Positions 33,856 to 41,536 of a stretch of 64,000 bases of DNA are shown here, piece after piece. The notes beneath the pieces were generated by a model, which was not told where the DNA came from, made no database searches, and saw nothing but the letters and a program-made list of their open reading frames with translations. The translations under genes and the position numbers were made by a program. Position 1 is the stretch's first letter. The number at the start of each line of letters is the position of its first letter. The stretch is from a virus, in IMG/VR virus record IMGVR_UViG_3300032282_004151, positions 1-64,000 of that record, one strand, 5' to 3'.

Positions 33856-34146
33856 ATGAACCTCACCCAACCCGAAACCAACCTCGTCGCCAAGCTGACC
33901 ACCGAGTATGGTCTTTACGTCAATGACAGCCTCACGACCGCCGTGAACCGCCTGTCTGGCGCTCGCGTTCAGACAACCCCTCTTGCGGCTGCTCTGATCC
34001 GTTTCGCCCAGATCGCCTACGGCAACTATGAGTTGTTTGGCAAGATGAGCGTCAAGAACAAGCCTGTGAGCATCAGCATGTATGACCGCGTGCGGTATCT
34101 TGTGCTCAAGCTGGACCGCAATGCTTATGCCGAAGTGCTTGACTAA
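33856..34146 (+). CDS. hypothetical protein, 96 aa
   Basis: MNLTQPETNLVAKLTTEYGL..., mostly helical, with YDRVRYLVLKLDRNAYAEVLD at the end. No recognised family. Closed by a terminator seven bases after the stop. Confidence 0.6.
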   Translation: MNLTQPETNLVAKLTTEYGLYVNDSLTTAVNRLSGARVQTTPLAAALIRFAQIAYGNYELFGKMSVKNKPVSISMYDRVRYLVLKLDRNAYAEVLD

Positions 34147-34152
34147 CAACAA

Positions 34153-34178
34153 GAGGAGCAAAGGCTCCTCTTTTTTTT
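34153..34178 (+). terminator. Rho-independent terminator
   Basis: 7-bp stem GAGGAGC / GCTCCTC, tetraloop AAAG, then TTTTTTTT. Confidence 0.92.
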
Positions 34179-34188
34179 AACTTGGTAC

Positions 34189-34217
34189 TTGCACTTTTAA
34201 AATAAATAGATCATAGT
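34189..34217 (+). promoter_or_regulatory. leaderless-type promoter
   Basis: TTGCAC, 17 bp, CATAGT; ATG 34224 follows 6 nt later. Confidence 0.72.
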
Positions 34218-34223
34218 ATTCCC

Positions 34224-34412
34224 ATGATGAACACCACCGCCAACTACGCCAGCTATCGCCTCCTCTCCAATGGTCGCTGCATTGGGGAGATCAGCTTCCC
34301 CAACAACACCGTCAACGCCAACTTTGGTGGGGTCTGCTTCTATGACCCTGTTACGGGCACCTTCCTTGGCACCACCAACGTCAACGGCTTTGTCCTTGAG
34401 CGGGTCGAGTGA
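34224..34412 (+). CDS. hypothetical protein, 62 aa
   Basis: MMNTTANYASYRLLSNGRCI..., beta-rich (GEISFPNNTVNANFGGVCFYD, GTTNVNGFVLERVE). No recognised family. Last gene of the early block; ATG 34227 could also serve. Confidence 0.6.
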   Translation: MMNTTANYASYRLLSNGRCIGEISFPNNTVNANFGGVCFYDPVTGTFLGTTNVNGFVLERVE

Positions 34413-34535
34413 CCCCACCCCCATACGGGTGGGGCGGGGGTGTAGGGCTTTAACCCCCCACCCCTCCCCCCTCTAGGTGGGGGTTTAGGTGACTTCTAGG
34501 TGGGGTAAACCCCCCTCCCCCCTACCGGGCCATAT
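34413..34535. other. C/G-tract boundary region
   Basis: Starts with a perfect 8-bp hairpin (CCCCACCC / GGGTGGGG, 34413-34434), then several runs of 5-6 G or C, with CTAGGTGGGG twice and TTTAGGTG once. The minus strand can form a G-quadruplex (four G-runs near 34455-34480). No gene. Confidence 0.55.
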
Positions 34536-34559
34536 ACACTTTATTGTTAAGGTCAATTT

Positions 34560-34790
34560 TTCTATCAACTTTTCATATATACGGTTATTCAAGTTTAAGA
34601 TATTACCTTCTATCCTTTATACTTTTTCATATACCATCTTTTTACCTTATGTTAGTCTATTTTTAGATTTTAAATTTTTGAAATTTTGTATATAGGATTT
34701 TTGTATATACGATCTCTATTTTTAAAATTTACACAGGTCAATTTTTTCTTATGGAAATTTTGTATATACAGTTTTTGTATATACAGTTTC
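34560..34790. repeat. TTTTGTATATAC repeats, AT-rich
   Basis: At least five copies of TTTT(G/C)ATATA-type units (near 34568, 34685, 34699, 34754, 34771), the last three reading TTTTGTATATAC. No gene. Position between the early block and the minus-strand gene suggests a termination or regulatory role, unproven. Confidence 0.45.
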
Positions 34791-35157
34791 ACTTTATACC
34801 CATATTCATCATAAGGCGTATTATAGCTTTACGATGTGCTAATGGCAGTTTAAAGAATTCTTCTATGCCCGTTGCCCATAGTTCATCATTATTGCTCATA
34901 CCATAATCATTTACCCAATTATGTATGTTCTTGAGATATTTTCTATGAAATTCAAAATCCTTGCCGCCTATGCCAGATGAAAATTCATCTTTTACTTTCT
35001 TTATTGCTGCTGGTGATTTTAGGTTTTGAAATGTACCCATTATAGAAAAATCTGATGGTTTAAGATCATTACTTACCCATAGATAATCGTATATATCTGA
35101 TACAGAGTTAGATATATTGTTGTATAGCTCTGGATTTTTAGCTAGTTCAATTAGCAC
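34789..35157 (-). CDS. hypothetical protein, 122 aa
   Basis: MLIELAKNPELYNNISNSVS..., helical, with FEFHRKYLKNIHNWVNDYG and a C-terminal FKLPLAHRKAIIRLMMNMGIK. One of four minus-strand genes in the window, at the junction between early and late regions. No family recognised. Confidence 0.55.
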   Translation of the reverse strand: MLIELAKNPELYNNISNSVSDIYDYLWVSNDLKPSDFSIMGTFQNLKSPAAIKKVKDEFSSGIGGKDFEFHRKYLKNIHNWVNDYGMSNNDELWATGIEEFFKLPLAHRKAIIRLMMNMGIK

Positions 35158-35328
35158 CTCTTTTTATATTGTACATATCTTTTTTAGATACAGAGGTGTC
35201 GATATATACAGAAAACATTGGCGCATCAAACAAATGAATTTGATTTTTTCTGTTTTTGAATTTGCCTTCAATCAAAGATATAAGCTTTATGTGCATTTAT
35301 TATTATAAATATATATCATCTTGAAGTA

Positions 35329-35336
35329 TATTTATA
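35329..35336 (+). promoter_or_regulatory. putative late promoter box TATTTATA
   Basis: Six bases before ATG 35343. The reverse form TATAAATA also occurs at 35304-35311. Confidence 0.5.
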
Positions 35337-35342
35337 TGCTAT

Positions 35343-36530
35343 ATGGCAACATACAGTGCTTCATTGTACAACTGGTGGGACGCGACGACGGGCTCGGCGT
35401 TTCAAGGTGGCATACCATCTGACGGTGCGCAGATTACACAATGGTTTGATGCTGGTGTTGGTGGCATTACATTGAACAATGTTGCCGGTGGTAATAAAGT
35501 ATCATATACTGCGAGTGTGCAGAACGGTCAGGGCGCTGTGTTCTTTGCTAATAGCCAAGATAAATTTCTTGATGCTGCATATACTGCATTTAACAACAAG
35601 ACAGAAGCTACAGTTATATTTGCTGGTCGTACACTAACAGCAAGTTTATACCAGCAAGTATTCAGTACAGATAGCAATCAGCTATTTTTAAGAGTATCTG
35701 GCTCACATTGGTGCGTTGGTGCGGCTGGTGCATTTTTCACATCATCCATTGTACCTGATCCAAGTATATCACACGTTTTTACAGTTGTATACAGCGGATC
35801 TGGTGCAACTACTGCGGATAAAATAAAATTTAGAAGAGACGGCGCAGATGTTCCTCTGCATCTTGTATCTGGTAGCATAAGTTCAAGTTTCAATAATACC
35901 GGCACCAGATTTTTGGTTGGTGACAATTCGTCACTCAACTTGGACTTTTATGGATATATTCATGAACTATATGTTTACACAAGTTCATTGACTTCGGCGC
36001 AACTGTCTCAAACTGAAAATTATATCGGTTCAAAATATGCGCTGAATTTGGCTACGCCGACACCAACTCCGACTCCCACAACAACACCTACGCCGACACC
36101 AACTCCGACTCCCACAACAACACCTACGCCGACACCAACTCCAACTCCAACATCAACCAACGCGCCAACACCCACGCCATCATCAACTCCAGAGCCTTCT
36201 CCTACACCAACACCATTGCCATCGGTATGTGCGATTGTATTGTTGGACCGCAAATATACAACAATTCCACTTGGTCAAGAATACGCATATGCAACTCCAG
36301 TAAATGACTCAACGTTTGGATTGTATTATCAATTGTCTTGTACACAGAAAAAGACCAGCTTTGACTATTATGCAATATATCCACCTCTTACGGTGTTTAG
36401 CAGTTATTATAGTTATGTAACATATCTTGGCTTTACGGCGTCATATGATGCAAACACAAAGATTTACTTGAACAAAACTGGCGGATTAGACTGCAGTGAA
36501 AATTTGTTACAAGCAATCTACAGACCTTGA
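35343..36530 (+). CDS. LamG-like, Thr-Pro-rich virion fibre protein
   Basis: 395 residues. Residues 1-235 form a concanavalin/LamG-like domain ([53 protein letters not shown], the last typical of LamG C-terminal strands). Residues about 237-292 are an almost pure Thr-Pro repeat with the 18-base unit for TPTPTP repeated. A C-terminal domain follows ([10 protein letters not shown]..., [20 protein letters not shown]). The plan is that of a host-binding tail or head fibre. First late gene; probably O-glycosylated if the GT60-type enzyme acts on Thr-Pro tracts. Confidence 0.72.
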   Translation: MATYSASLYNWWDATTGSAFQGGIPSDGAQITQWFDAGVGGITLNNVAGGNKVSYTASVQNGQGAVFFANSQDKFLDAAYTAFNNKTEATVIFAGRTLTASLYQQVFSTDSNQLFLRVSGSHWCVGAAGAFFTSSIVPDPSISHVFTVVYSGSGATTADKIKFRRDGADVPLHLVSGSISSSFNNTGTRFLVGDNSSLNLDFYGYIHELYVYTSSLTSAQLSQTENYIGSKYALNLATPTPTPTPTTTPTPTPTPTPTTTPTPTPTPTPTSTNAPTPTPSSTPEPSPTPTPLPSVCAIVLLDRKYTTIPLGQEYAYATPVNDSTFGLYYQLSCTQKKTSFDYYAIYPPLTVFSSYYSYVTYLGFTASYDANTKIYLNKTGGLDCSENLLQAIYRP

Positions 36531-36547
36531 TATACTTATATGTACGT

Positions 36548-36742
36548 ATGAACCCAAATATAAAAGAAATTGGAAATGTAATCAAGCAAATGCAAGTTGT
36601 CGGCGCAGTAAGTAATTCGCCAACCTTTAACCAAGCAGCAGCGGACATTGTAAAGCAGGGTATAGTAGATAAAACTAATGCCAGAATGAACTATACTCCC
36701 CAGCTATCAAGACCAATAACAACGCCTAAAAAGCCGCTATAA
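36548..36742 (+). CDS. hypothetical protein, 64 aa
   Basis: MNPNIKEIGNVIKQMQVVGA..., helical with a Pro-rich end (SRPITTPKKPL). No recognised family; between two late genes. Confidence 0.5.
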   Translation: MNPNIKEIGNVIKQMQVVGAVSNSPTFNQAAADIVKQGIVDKTNARMNYTPQLSRPITTPKKPL

Positions 36743-36757
36743 TACGGGTCTTTCATA

Positions 36758-36765
36758 TATTTATA
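36758..36765 (+). promoter_or_regulatory. putative late promoter box TATTTATA
   Basis: Ten bases before ATG 36776. Confidence 0.5.
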
Positions 36766-36775
36766 TATTAAATAT

Positions 36776-38455
36776 ATGAGCAGAGTACCGTTTGATATCC
36801 AGTTTTTATTAGAAAGCATATTGTCTGAAGACCCAGACAGAGTGTATCTTACTAAAAACTCGGTGGCGAAGTTGCGCAAAGATGGCTCGGATGTGTTCGA
36901 GGATACACTTGATTGGGACACAACCCCTGACGCTATTCCTTTTTATATAGATCAGGAAGAGAACGTGGTTATTTTTTGCAAAATGAATACTCACGGTAGA
37001 ATGGAGAGGGCATTAAGCCACGCCGCTAATGTATCCATAGATAACATAATGTATGAAAGAGATTGTGTTGAAAAAACATACATGAATTGTCATGGCATTT
37101 ATGTAAAATCAGGCATTGATGTTGCAGTTTATTTTTATGGCCTTCCTAAAAGCAATATGGAAGGCATCAAGGAATATTTGAAGGAAAACCGTACACGATT
37201 AAAGCGTTTGAAAATACGCGGTACTGGTGATGAAAGCGAGGCAATCGAGTTGTGCGGAAGAATGTGGTATCAGCACAGCGCAATAAGTTTTTGGAATGAA
37301 AAAGCAAATGTAAGTGGACTATTTAATCTTGTCTTTAGTTTCATGAAGCAATGCGGAATGAACCCAAGCAAATGTGCATATGAGTTTATTGACAGCAAGC
37401 AGATGTTTTCTTACAAGGAACTTAGAGGCAACGTCGATGACAAAGAAAAATTAAGTCCTGAAGAAATCAAAGCATTACAATCAAAGCAGCATTTGGATCC
37501 AAAGGCAAAAGCCAAATTGTTTGGACCAGAATATAAACAAAAGCACAAGGAAAAAGCTGCGAAAAGATTTGATTATCCTGCAAAGGCCGACGCATCAATG
37601 CCTGCACTTGAAGGTAGAATAAAACTGAAGGATCTTATCAAGGAAAGTCCAGATGTAATAATATCGGTTGATGGAAAAACTAATTTGGCGCATTATACTT
37701 CTGGGGATGCAATTGCATTTTTTGCATATCCAAACTTTTCAGCATTAAATCCCGGCGGAGTTCATACCGACATAATGCAGGAGTTTCAAACCGTATATGA
37801 TAATCTTGATCAGATAAACAGCGACCCCTCCGAAAAAAAATATTACGCGAATAGAATATATAAACATGGTGTAATTATTTCAAACGTTGATGATATGTTT
37901 GATGCATTATCTTCTGGTCCATTGCATGATTATATTAAAAGTGAAACTTGGAGAAGTGACGATGAGGATCCGGGCGCGTTTAGGGTAAAGTCCAGTGGAT
38001 TGGGCGGAAGATTGTGGAAAAATAGAAAGCTAATTTCATTTTGGAACAGCAAGGAAGATGTATTAAAAGATTGGAGTTATGTGGAGAAAATGTTCAGAGA
38101 TAATCAATTTGAAATCGGTAATCTCGAAGATTATAATGTAGATTGGATTGAAAGAGATGTTCGTGGTGGCGGAGAACTAACTCCCGCAAGTTCAATATCA
38201 AGCTATCGCAGTGAAAAGAAAGATGATCCCAGCCAACTGAGTTTCCTAGACAAACTTGCTGATGAAAAGCCAATAAGCAAAGAAGAAATCAAGAAGATAC
38301 AGCAAAGATTGCACACTATGTCTGCCCAAGAAAAGAAAAGTGCATTGATGAAACTTGGAGCAACTAACACAAAGGCAGCAGACATTGCAGATAAACTTGG
38401 TATGACCGTGGCAGAATTCAATCACATAATGAATGTGAACGAAGGAGAAGAATAA
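36776..38455 (+). CDS. large hypothetical protein, 559 aa
   Basis: MSRVPFDIQFLLESILSEDP..., with two segments of similar type (residues about 170-180 WYQHSAISFWNEK and 425-440 KNRKLISFWNSKED), which suggests an internal duplication. Charged linkers (KQKHKEKAAKRFD) lie between. The C-terminal 60 residues (SKEEIKKIQQRLHTMSAQEK..., DIADKLGMTVAEFNHIM) look like a helical, helix-turn-helix-type domain. No family recognised. Late position suggests a structural or morphogenetic role. Confidence 0.6.
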   Translation: MSRVPFDIQFLLESILSEDPDRVYLTKNSVAKLRKDGSDVFEDTLDWDTTPDAIPFYIDQEENVVIFCKMNTHGRMERALSHAANVSIDNIMYERDCVEKTYMNCHGIYVKSGIDVAVYFYGLPKSNMEGIKEYLKENRTRLKRLKIRGTGDESEAIELCGRMWYQHSAISFWNEKANVSGLFNLVFSFMKQCGMNPSKCAYEFIDSKQMFSYKELRGNVDDKEKLSPEEIKALQSKQHLDPKAKAKLFGPEYKQKHKEKAAKRFDYPAKADASMPALEGRIKLKDLIKESPDVIISVDGKTNLAHYTSGDAIAFFAYPNFSALNPGGVHTDIMQEFQTVYDNLDQINSDPSEKKYYANRIYKHGVIISNVDDMFDALSSGPLHDYIKSETWRSDDEDPGAFRVKSSGLGGRLWKNRKLISFWNSKEDVLKDWSYVEKMFRDNQFEIGNLEDYNVDWIERDVRGGGELTPASSISSYRSEKKDDPSQLSFLDKLADEKPISKEEIKKIQQRLHTMSAQEKKSALMKLGATNTKAADIADKLGMTVAEFNHIMNVNEGEE

Positions 38456-38458
38456 TTT

Positions 38459-38992
38459 ATGGCACGTACAATACCTTTACACGGAAATCCAGAAGGAAAT
38501 GTTTTTGGAATGGTTGGAGAAATAATATTATCCGATGATGGAAACTATTATATCAAAGTTTCAAATGACTCAAAGAATACTGGATGGCAAGCAATAGTTT
38601 ATGCCGAAAGTAGTACTCCAACCCCTACACCAACAATAACTCCTACGATAACGCCAACGATAACGTCAACACCAAACCAAGAATCGCCTACGCCAACAAG
38701 TACTTCCACTCCAACCGTTACACCAACAGTTACACCAACGGTGACCGTTACTCCAAGTGAAACTCCTCCAGAACCGTCACCATCTACTGTATATCAATGC
38801 CATAATTATGATTTCTATTATGATCCCGCTGGAGTTTTGTATGGAACATACCATAACTGCGCAGGAACTCTAATATATGCCAATCAGACTGGAACTCCTT
38901 CGACATATGCATATTCAGATTGCGTGGACGATCTTAATTACACAGTTGACATAACTGATGGTACGTCTCAACAACAATCACCTTGCTATTAA
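38459..38992 (+). CDS. Thr-Pro-rich virion protein, 177 aa
   Basis: The N-terminal domain (IPLHGNPEGNVFGMVGEIIL... NTGWQ, residues 4-45) is nearly the same as that of the protein at 39257. A Thr-Pro tract follows (about 55-105; [22 protein letters not shown]), then a Cys/Tyr-rich C-terminal domain (CHNYDFYYDPAGVLYGTYHN). Modular fibre or decoration protein; probably attached to the virion by the shared N-terminal part. Confidence 0.65.
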   Translation: MARTIPLHGNPEGNVFGMVGEIILSDDGNYYIKVSNDSKNTGWQAIVYAESSTPTPTPTITPTITPTITSTPNQESPTPTSTSTPTVTPTVTPTVTVTPSETPPEPSPSTVYQCHNYDFYYDPAGVLYGTYHNCAGTLIYANQTGTPSTYAYSDCVDDLNYTVDITDGTSQQQSPCY

Positions 38993-38993
38993 A

Positions 38994-39251
38994 ATGAACG
39001 ACGTACTTATTACCAAAACAATACAAGCTTTGTCCGCGTCATTCTCTGACACTAGACCAAGCGTGAATAGCACAAATTTTTATATACAATCAAATGGATC
39101 AAAAATTCCAATTTGGGGATATCGGGTTTATTCAACATACCCAACTAACGGTTTATTCGTTGTACTTACCAGAACAAAAAGCGGAGACAGTTATATCAAT
39201 GCCAATTTAACGGACGATGTATATTATTCGTCAACACCTTTCACAATTTGA
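38994..39251 (+). CDS. hypothetical virion protein, 85 aa
   Basis: MNDVLITKTIQALSASFSDT..., beta-rich, with GSKIPIWGYRVYSTYP and FVVLTRTKSG. Placed between two Thr-Pro-rich genes, one base after the first; probably structural. An in-frame ATG at 38958 overlaps the gene before. Confidence 0.5.
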   Translation: MNDVLITKTIQALSASFSDTRPSVNSTNFYIQSNGSKIPIWGYRVYSTYPTNGLFVVLTRTKSGDSYINANLTDDVYYSSTPFTI

Positions 39252-39256
39252 TCGTT

Positions 39257-40138
39257 ATGAATAAAGGAATACCAACTCACGGAAATCCAGAATATAGTGT
39301 ATTTGGCATCATAGGTACGACGATTGGTACCGATGAAGGCAAATCGTATTACAAAGAAACTGATGATACAAAGAACATCGGGTGGGTGCAATCATATCCA
39401 ATAACCACTGTAACACCAACTATATCACTTACTCCAACCGAAAATGGAACTCCTACTGTAACACCAACTCCGACGGTTACACCAACGATTACGCCGACTA
39501 TCACTCCTTCAAATCAAGAAACGCAAACGCCTACACCAACAGTCACCGAAACTCCCACGGTTACTCCATCTTTAACTCCAGATTTGACGCCAACAACCAC
39601 CCCAACTCCGACTTCTACACAGGGATTGAGCCCAACACCAACACCAACAGAAACTGTTACTCCAACAACAACCCCGACCCCAACGGTGACACCAAGTACT
39701 CAAATATATTCGTTAACAGTATCTTCCGATGGAAATGGCAGTACCTCGCCGTTTGGAACAAATAGTTATCTTAGTGGAACTTCTGTTATACTATTAGCCA
39801 GTCCAAATGTTGGTTATTTTTTTAATACTTGGGTATTTACAGGAACTCCAGATCCAAGTGATGGCCCTGAGTATGCCAATAGTACAAATATTATAATGAA
39901 TGGAGATAGAACCGCTACTGCATATTTCACCGCTATACCGCAGTCGTATCAAATATACATTACGCGAGATACAATAGGAAATTATGGATTTACGTATAGA
40001 GATAAATTTGGAAACATTCAAAGTACAGGTAGTATAGGCGGAGTTCCAAATTCAACAGAATTCAATGTGGCATGTGGCTATGAGATAATCAGTTACAACA
40101 CTGGTTCGTTTGCAGGGTTGTCAGCAGTTACTTGCTAA
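39257..40138 (+). CDS. Thr-Pro-rich virion protein with InlB-type repeat
   Basis: 293 residues. N-terminal IPTHGNPEYSVFGIIGTTIG... NIGWVQ is a paralogue of the protein at 38459. Residues about 50-150 are Thr-Pro repeats. A beta-grasp repeat of the InlB B/Listeria-Bacteroides type follows (SLTVSSDGNGSTSPFG, SGTSVILLASPNVGYFFNTW, NGDRTATAYFTA). The end is a small beta domain with two Cys. Presumed fibre with a binding tip. ATG 39257 preferred over 39248, which overlaps the gene before. Confidence 0.66.
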   Translation: MNKGIPTHGNPEYSVFGIIGTTIGTDEGKSYYKETDDTKNIGWVQSYPITTVTPTISLTPTENGTPTVTPTPTVTPTITPTITPSNQETQTPTPTVTETPTVTPSLTPDLTPTTTPTPTSTQGLSPTPTPTETVTPTTTPTPTVTPSTQIYSLTVSSDGNGSTSPFGTNSYLSGTSVILLASPNVGYFFNTWVFTGTPDPSDGPEYANSTNIIMNGDRTATAYFTAIPQSYQIYITRDTIGNYGFTYRDKFGNIQSTGSIGGVPNSTEFNVACGYEIISYNTGSFAGLSAVTC

Positions 40139-40158
40139 TAAGATATTTCACAAAGACC

Positions 40159-40186
40159 TTGACTTTGTATATAATGTGTGCATTAT
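40159..40186 (+). promoter_or_regulatory. leaderless-type promoter inside the late region
   Basis: TTGACT, 16 bp, CATTAT; ATG 40194 follows 7 nt later. The only early-type promoter found among the late genes besides those near 53.6 and 55.5 kb. Confidence 0.72.
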
Positions 40187-40193
40187 TGTACGC

Positions 40194-40391
40194 ATGATGA
40201 ATAACACATCTAATACAAACACAGTCAAACGCGGTCGCGGTCGTCCTCGTAAGGATACCGTTGCCAATATTACCAATAAGAATAAGCCTATTGATAATTC
40301 TATTCCTGCTCTATTAGAACCCAACATTCATGATATCCACGACGAGCTTGTGCGTATGGATAGCTTTGCGTATTCCCGTTATAACGAATAA
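40194..40391 (+). CDS. AT-hook protein, 65 aa
   Basis: MMNNTSNTNTV KRGRGRPRKD carries a classical AT-hook (RGRPRK), a minor-groove DNA binder; the rest is polar. It could help transcription or DNA packing. The late sigma factor also has such a hook (RPRGRPKGSK). ATG 40197 is an alternative. Confidence 0.65.
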   Translation: MMNNTSNTNTVKRGRGRPRKDTVANITNKNKPIDNSIPALLEPNIHDIHDELVRMDSFAYSRYNE

Positions 40392-40413
40392 CACAACAAA
40401 AAACAAAACAAGT

Positions 40414-40605
40414 ATGACAAACACAATCAGTAACACAACTGAGACCAAAATGTATGCCATTTTTCGAAATGGCTTCCGCGTCAGCGATTCGGAGTATGAC
40501 TCCAAGTTGGACGCCCAGCGAGAACTGGACTATTGGGAAAATATCATCAAGCGCCATCCCGATGGTAGCAAGCTTGAGATCCGTCAACTCAACTATCGTC
40601 GTTAA
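40414..40605 (+). CDS. hypothetical protein, 63 aa
   Basis: MTNTISNTTETKMYAIFRNG..., then DSEYDSKLDAQRELDYWENIIKRHPDGSKLEIRQL. The YAIFRNGFRVSDSEYDSKLDAQRELDYW-type pattern (strand, helix, strand) is known from small phage proteins. Real start may be an internal Met (residue 13). Confidence 0.55.
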   Translation: MTNTISNTTETKMYAIFRNGFRVSDSEYDSKLDAQRELDYWENIIKRHPDGSKLEIRQLNYRR

Positions 40606-40608
40606 TTT

Positions 40609-40818
40609 ATGACAGGACTACGTCAAAAAATCCTATCGGCTACTTCTGAGGCGGAAGTGAGCAAGCTGATGGAAGAAGGTAAAACATATGAATTTGCGAG
40701 CGTGAAGACTCGGAATTCATGGAAGAGCGCTGCGGCACGCAGGCTGCGGGGAGATGTTTACGCCCCCAAGGTTGTAGATGCTCCTGCAAAGAAGAAAAAG
40801 GTGCGCCGTAGTCGGTAA
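40609..40818 (+). CDS. small basic phage protein, 69 aa
   Basis: MTGLRQKILSATSEAEVSKL..., then SVKTRNSWKSAAARRLRG and a Lys/Arg-rich end (APAKKKKVRRSR). The (T)RN.W...A.RRL motif is frequent in short phage proteins and may bind nucleic acid. Terminator follows. Confidence 0.6.
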   Translation: MTGLRQKILSATSEAEVSKLMEEGKTYEFASVKTRNSWKSAAARRLRGDVYAPKVVDAPAKKKKVRRSR

Positions 40819-40822
40819 CAAA

Positions 40823-40852
40823 AAGGGGAGGGAAACCTCCCCTTATTTTTTT
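40823..40852 (+). terminator. terminator directly abutting the next start codon
   Basis: 9-bp stem AAGGGGAGG / CCTCCCCTT, loop GAAA, then ATTTTTTT; the ATG of the metallopeptidase gene follows at once (40853). Confidence 0.85.
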
Positions 40853-41317
40853 ATGAAAAAACTTCCGAAACATGAATGGAAATGGGTTGAATGTGAACTG
40901 GGATACATCAATCCTTTATTTAAGGAAATGTGGCTGCGGTTTGAGCCTATGGTATTTGACAAAGATACCGAAACCGCCGAACTTGAATTGCACAATAATA
41001 ACTTTAGAATTGTGGCAAATCCAAAATTTTGGAAATCATGTGATAGATATAAACAAATATTTATCATCTGCCATGAAATGTGCCATGTGATGTTTGGTCA
41101 TTGGTTAATCGACCCTAAGATGAACAGAGAATGGTGCAACATTGCTCAAGATATTCAGGTCAACGAATTCTTGCTTCATCTGCACTTTAATAAAATGCGT
41201 TTGGTTGGCGACGACTTTGTTACACTTGAACTTGTGTTCAAAGACAAAGCAAATCTTGTAAAGAATAGCCAAGATTATAGGTACTATTATGAACTTTTGA
41301 TGCAGTGTGCATCATAG
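40853..41317 (+). CDS. zincin-like metallopeptidase domain protein, 154 aa
   Basis: IICHEMCHVMFGHW (residues about 69-82) gives the zinc motif HExxHxxxxH. Helices on both sides (FWKSCDRYKQIF, NIAQDIQVNEFLLHLHF) match the metallopeptidase-like N-terminal domain of bacterial VWA-associated proteins (DUF2201 type); the VWA part is absent. Substrate unknown; a maturation protease is possible in this late position. The ATG directly follows the terminator T-run, so the transcript must read through or start elsewhere. Confidence 0.68.
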   Translation: MKKLPKHEWKWVECELGYINPLFKEMWLRFEPMVFDKDTETAELELHNNNFRIVANPKFWKSCDRYKQIFIICHEMCHVMFGHWLIDPKMNREWCNIAQDIQVNEFLLHLHFNKMRLVGDDFVTLELVFKDKANLVKNSQDYRYYYELLMQCAS

Positions 41318-41326
41318 TTATAATAG

Positions 41327-41536
41327 ATGAAAGTTGAAATAACAGAGGCAGAGTTAAAAACACGGCAATATAAAGGTGCCGTGTTTATCTGCCGTTCTTG
41401 CAAGGATAACAGTAACAAAATAATGATGTTACGTTATGATGAAAGTAAAGATACTCCAAGGGGAGTATACTACCAATTTTGCAGCGATTGCGTAAAGATG
41501 CTAAAAGACTGTATTCCTTGCAGACTTAGGAAATAG
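41327..41536 (+). CDS. zinc-ribbon-like protein, 69 aa
   Basis: MKVEITEAELKTRQYKGAVF..., with CRSC (residues about 21-24) and CSDCVKM (about 54-60), plus CIPC at the end: three Cys pairs, enough for one or two zinc sites. Function unknown. Its 3' end overlaps the convergent gene by 11 bases. Confidence 0.58.
   Translation: MKVEITEAELKTRQYKGAVFICRSCKDNSNKIMMLRYDESKDTPRGVYYQFCSDCVKMLKDCIPCRLRK

Noticed and set aside
34413-34535. C-rich tract as a prophage attachment or packaging site
   Set aside because: No integrase, repeats or terminase gene nearby to support it.
36020-36253. Minus-strand frames rich in Val-Gly repeats (also near 44828 and 45389)
   Set aside because: They are reverse readings of the Thr-Pro repeat DNA; no start signals or protein-like ends.
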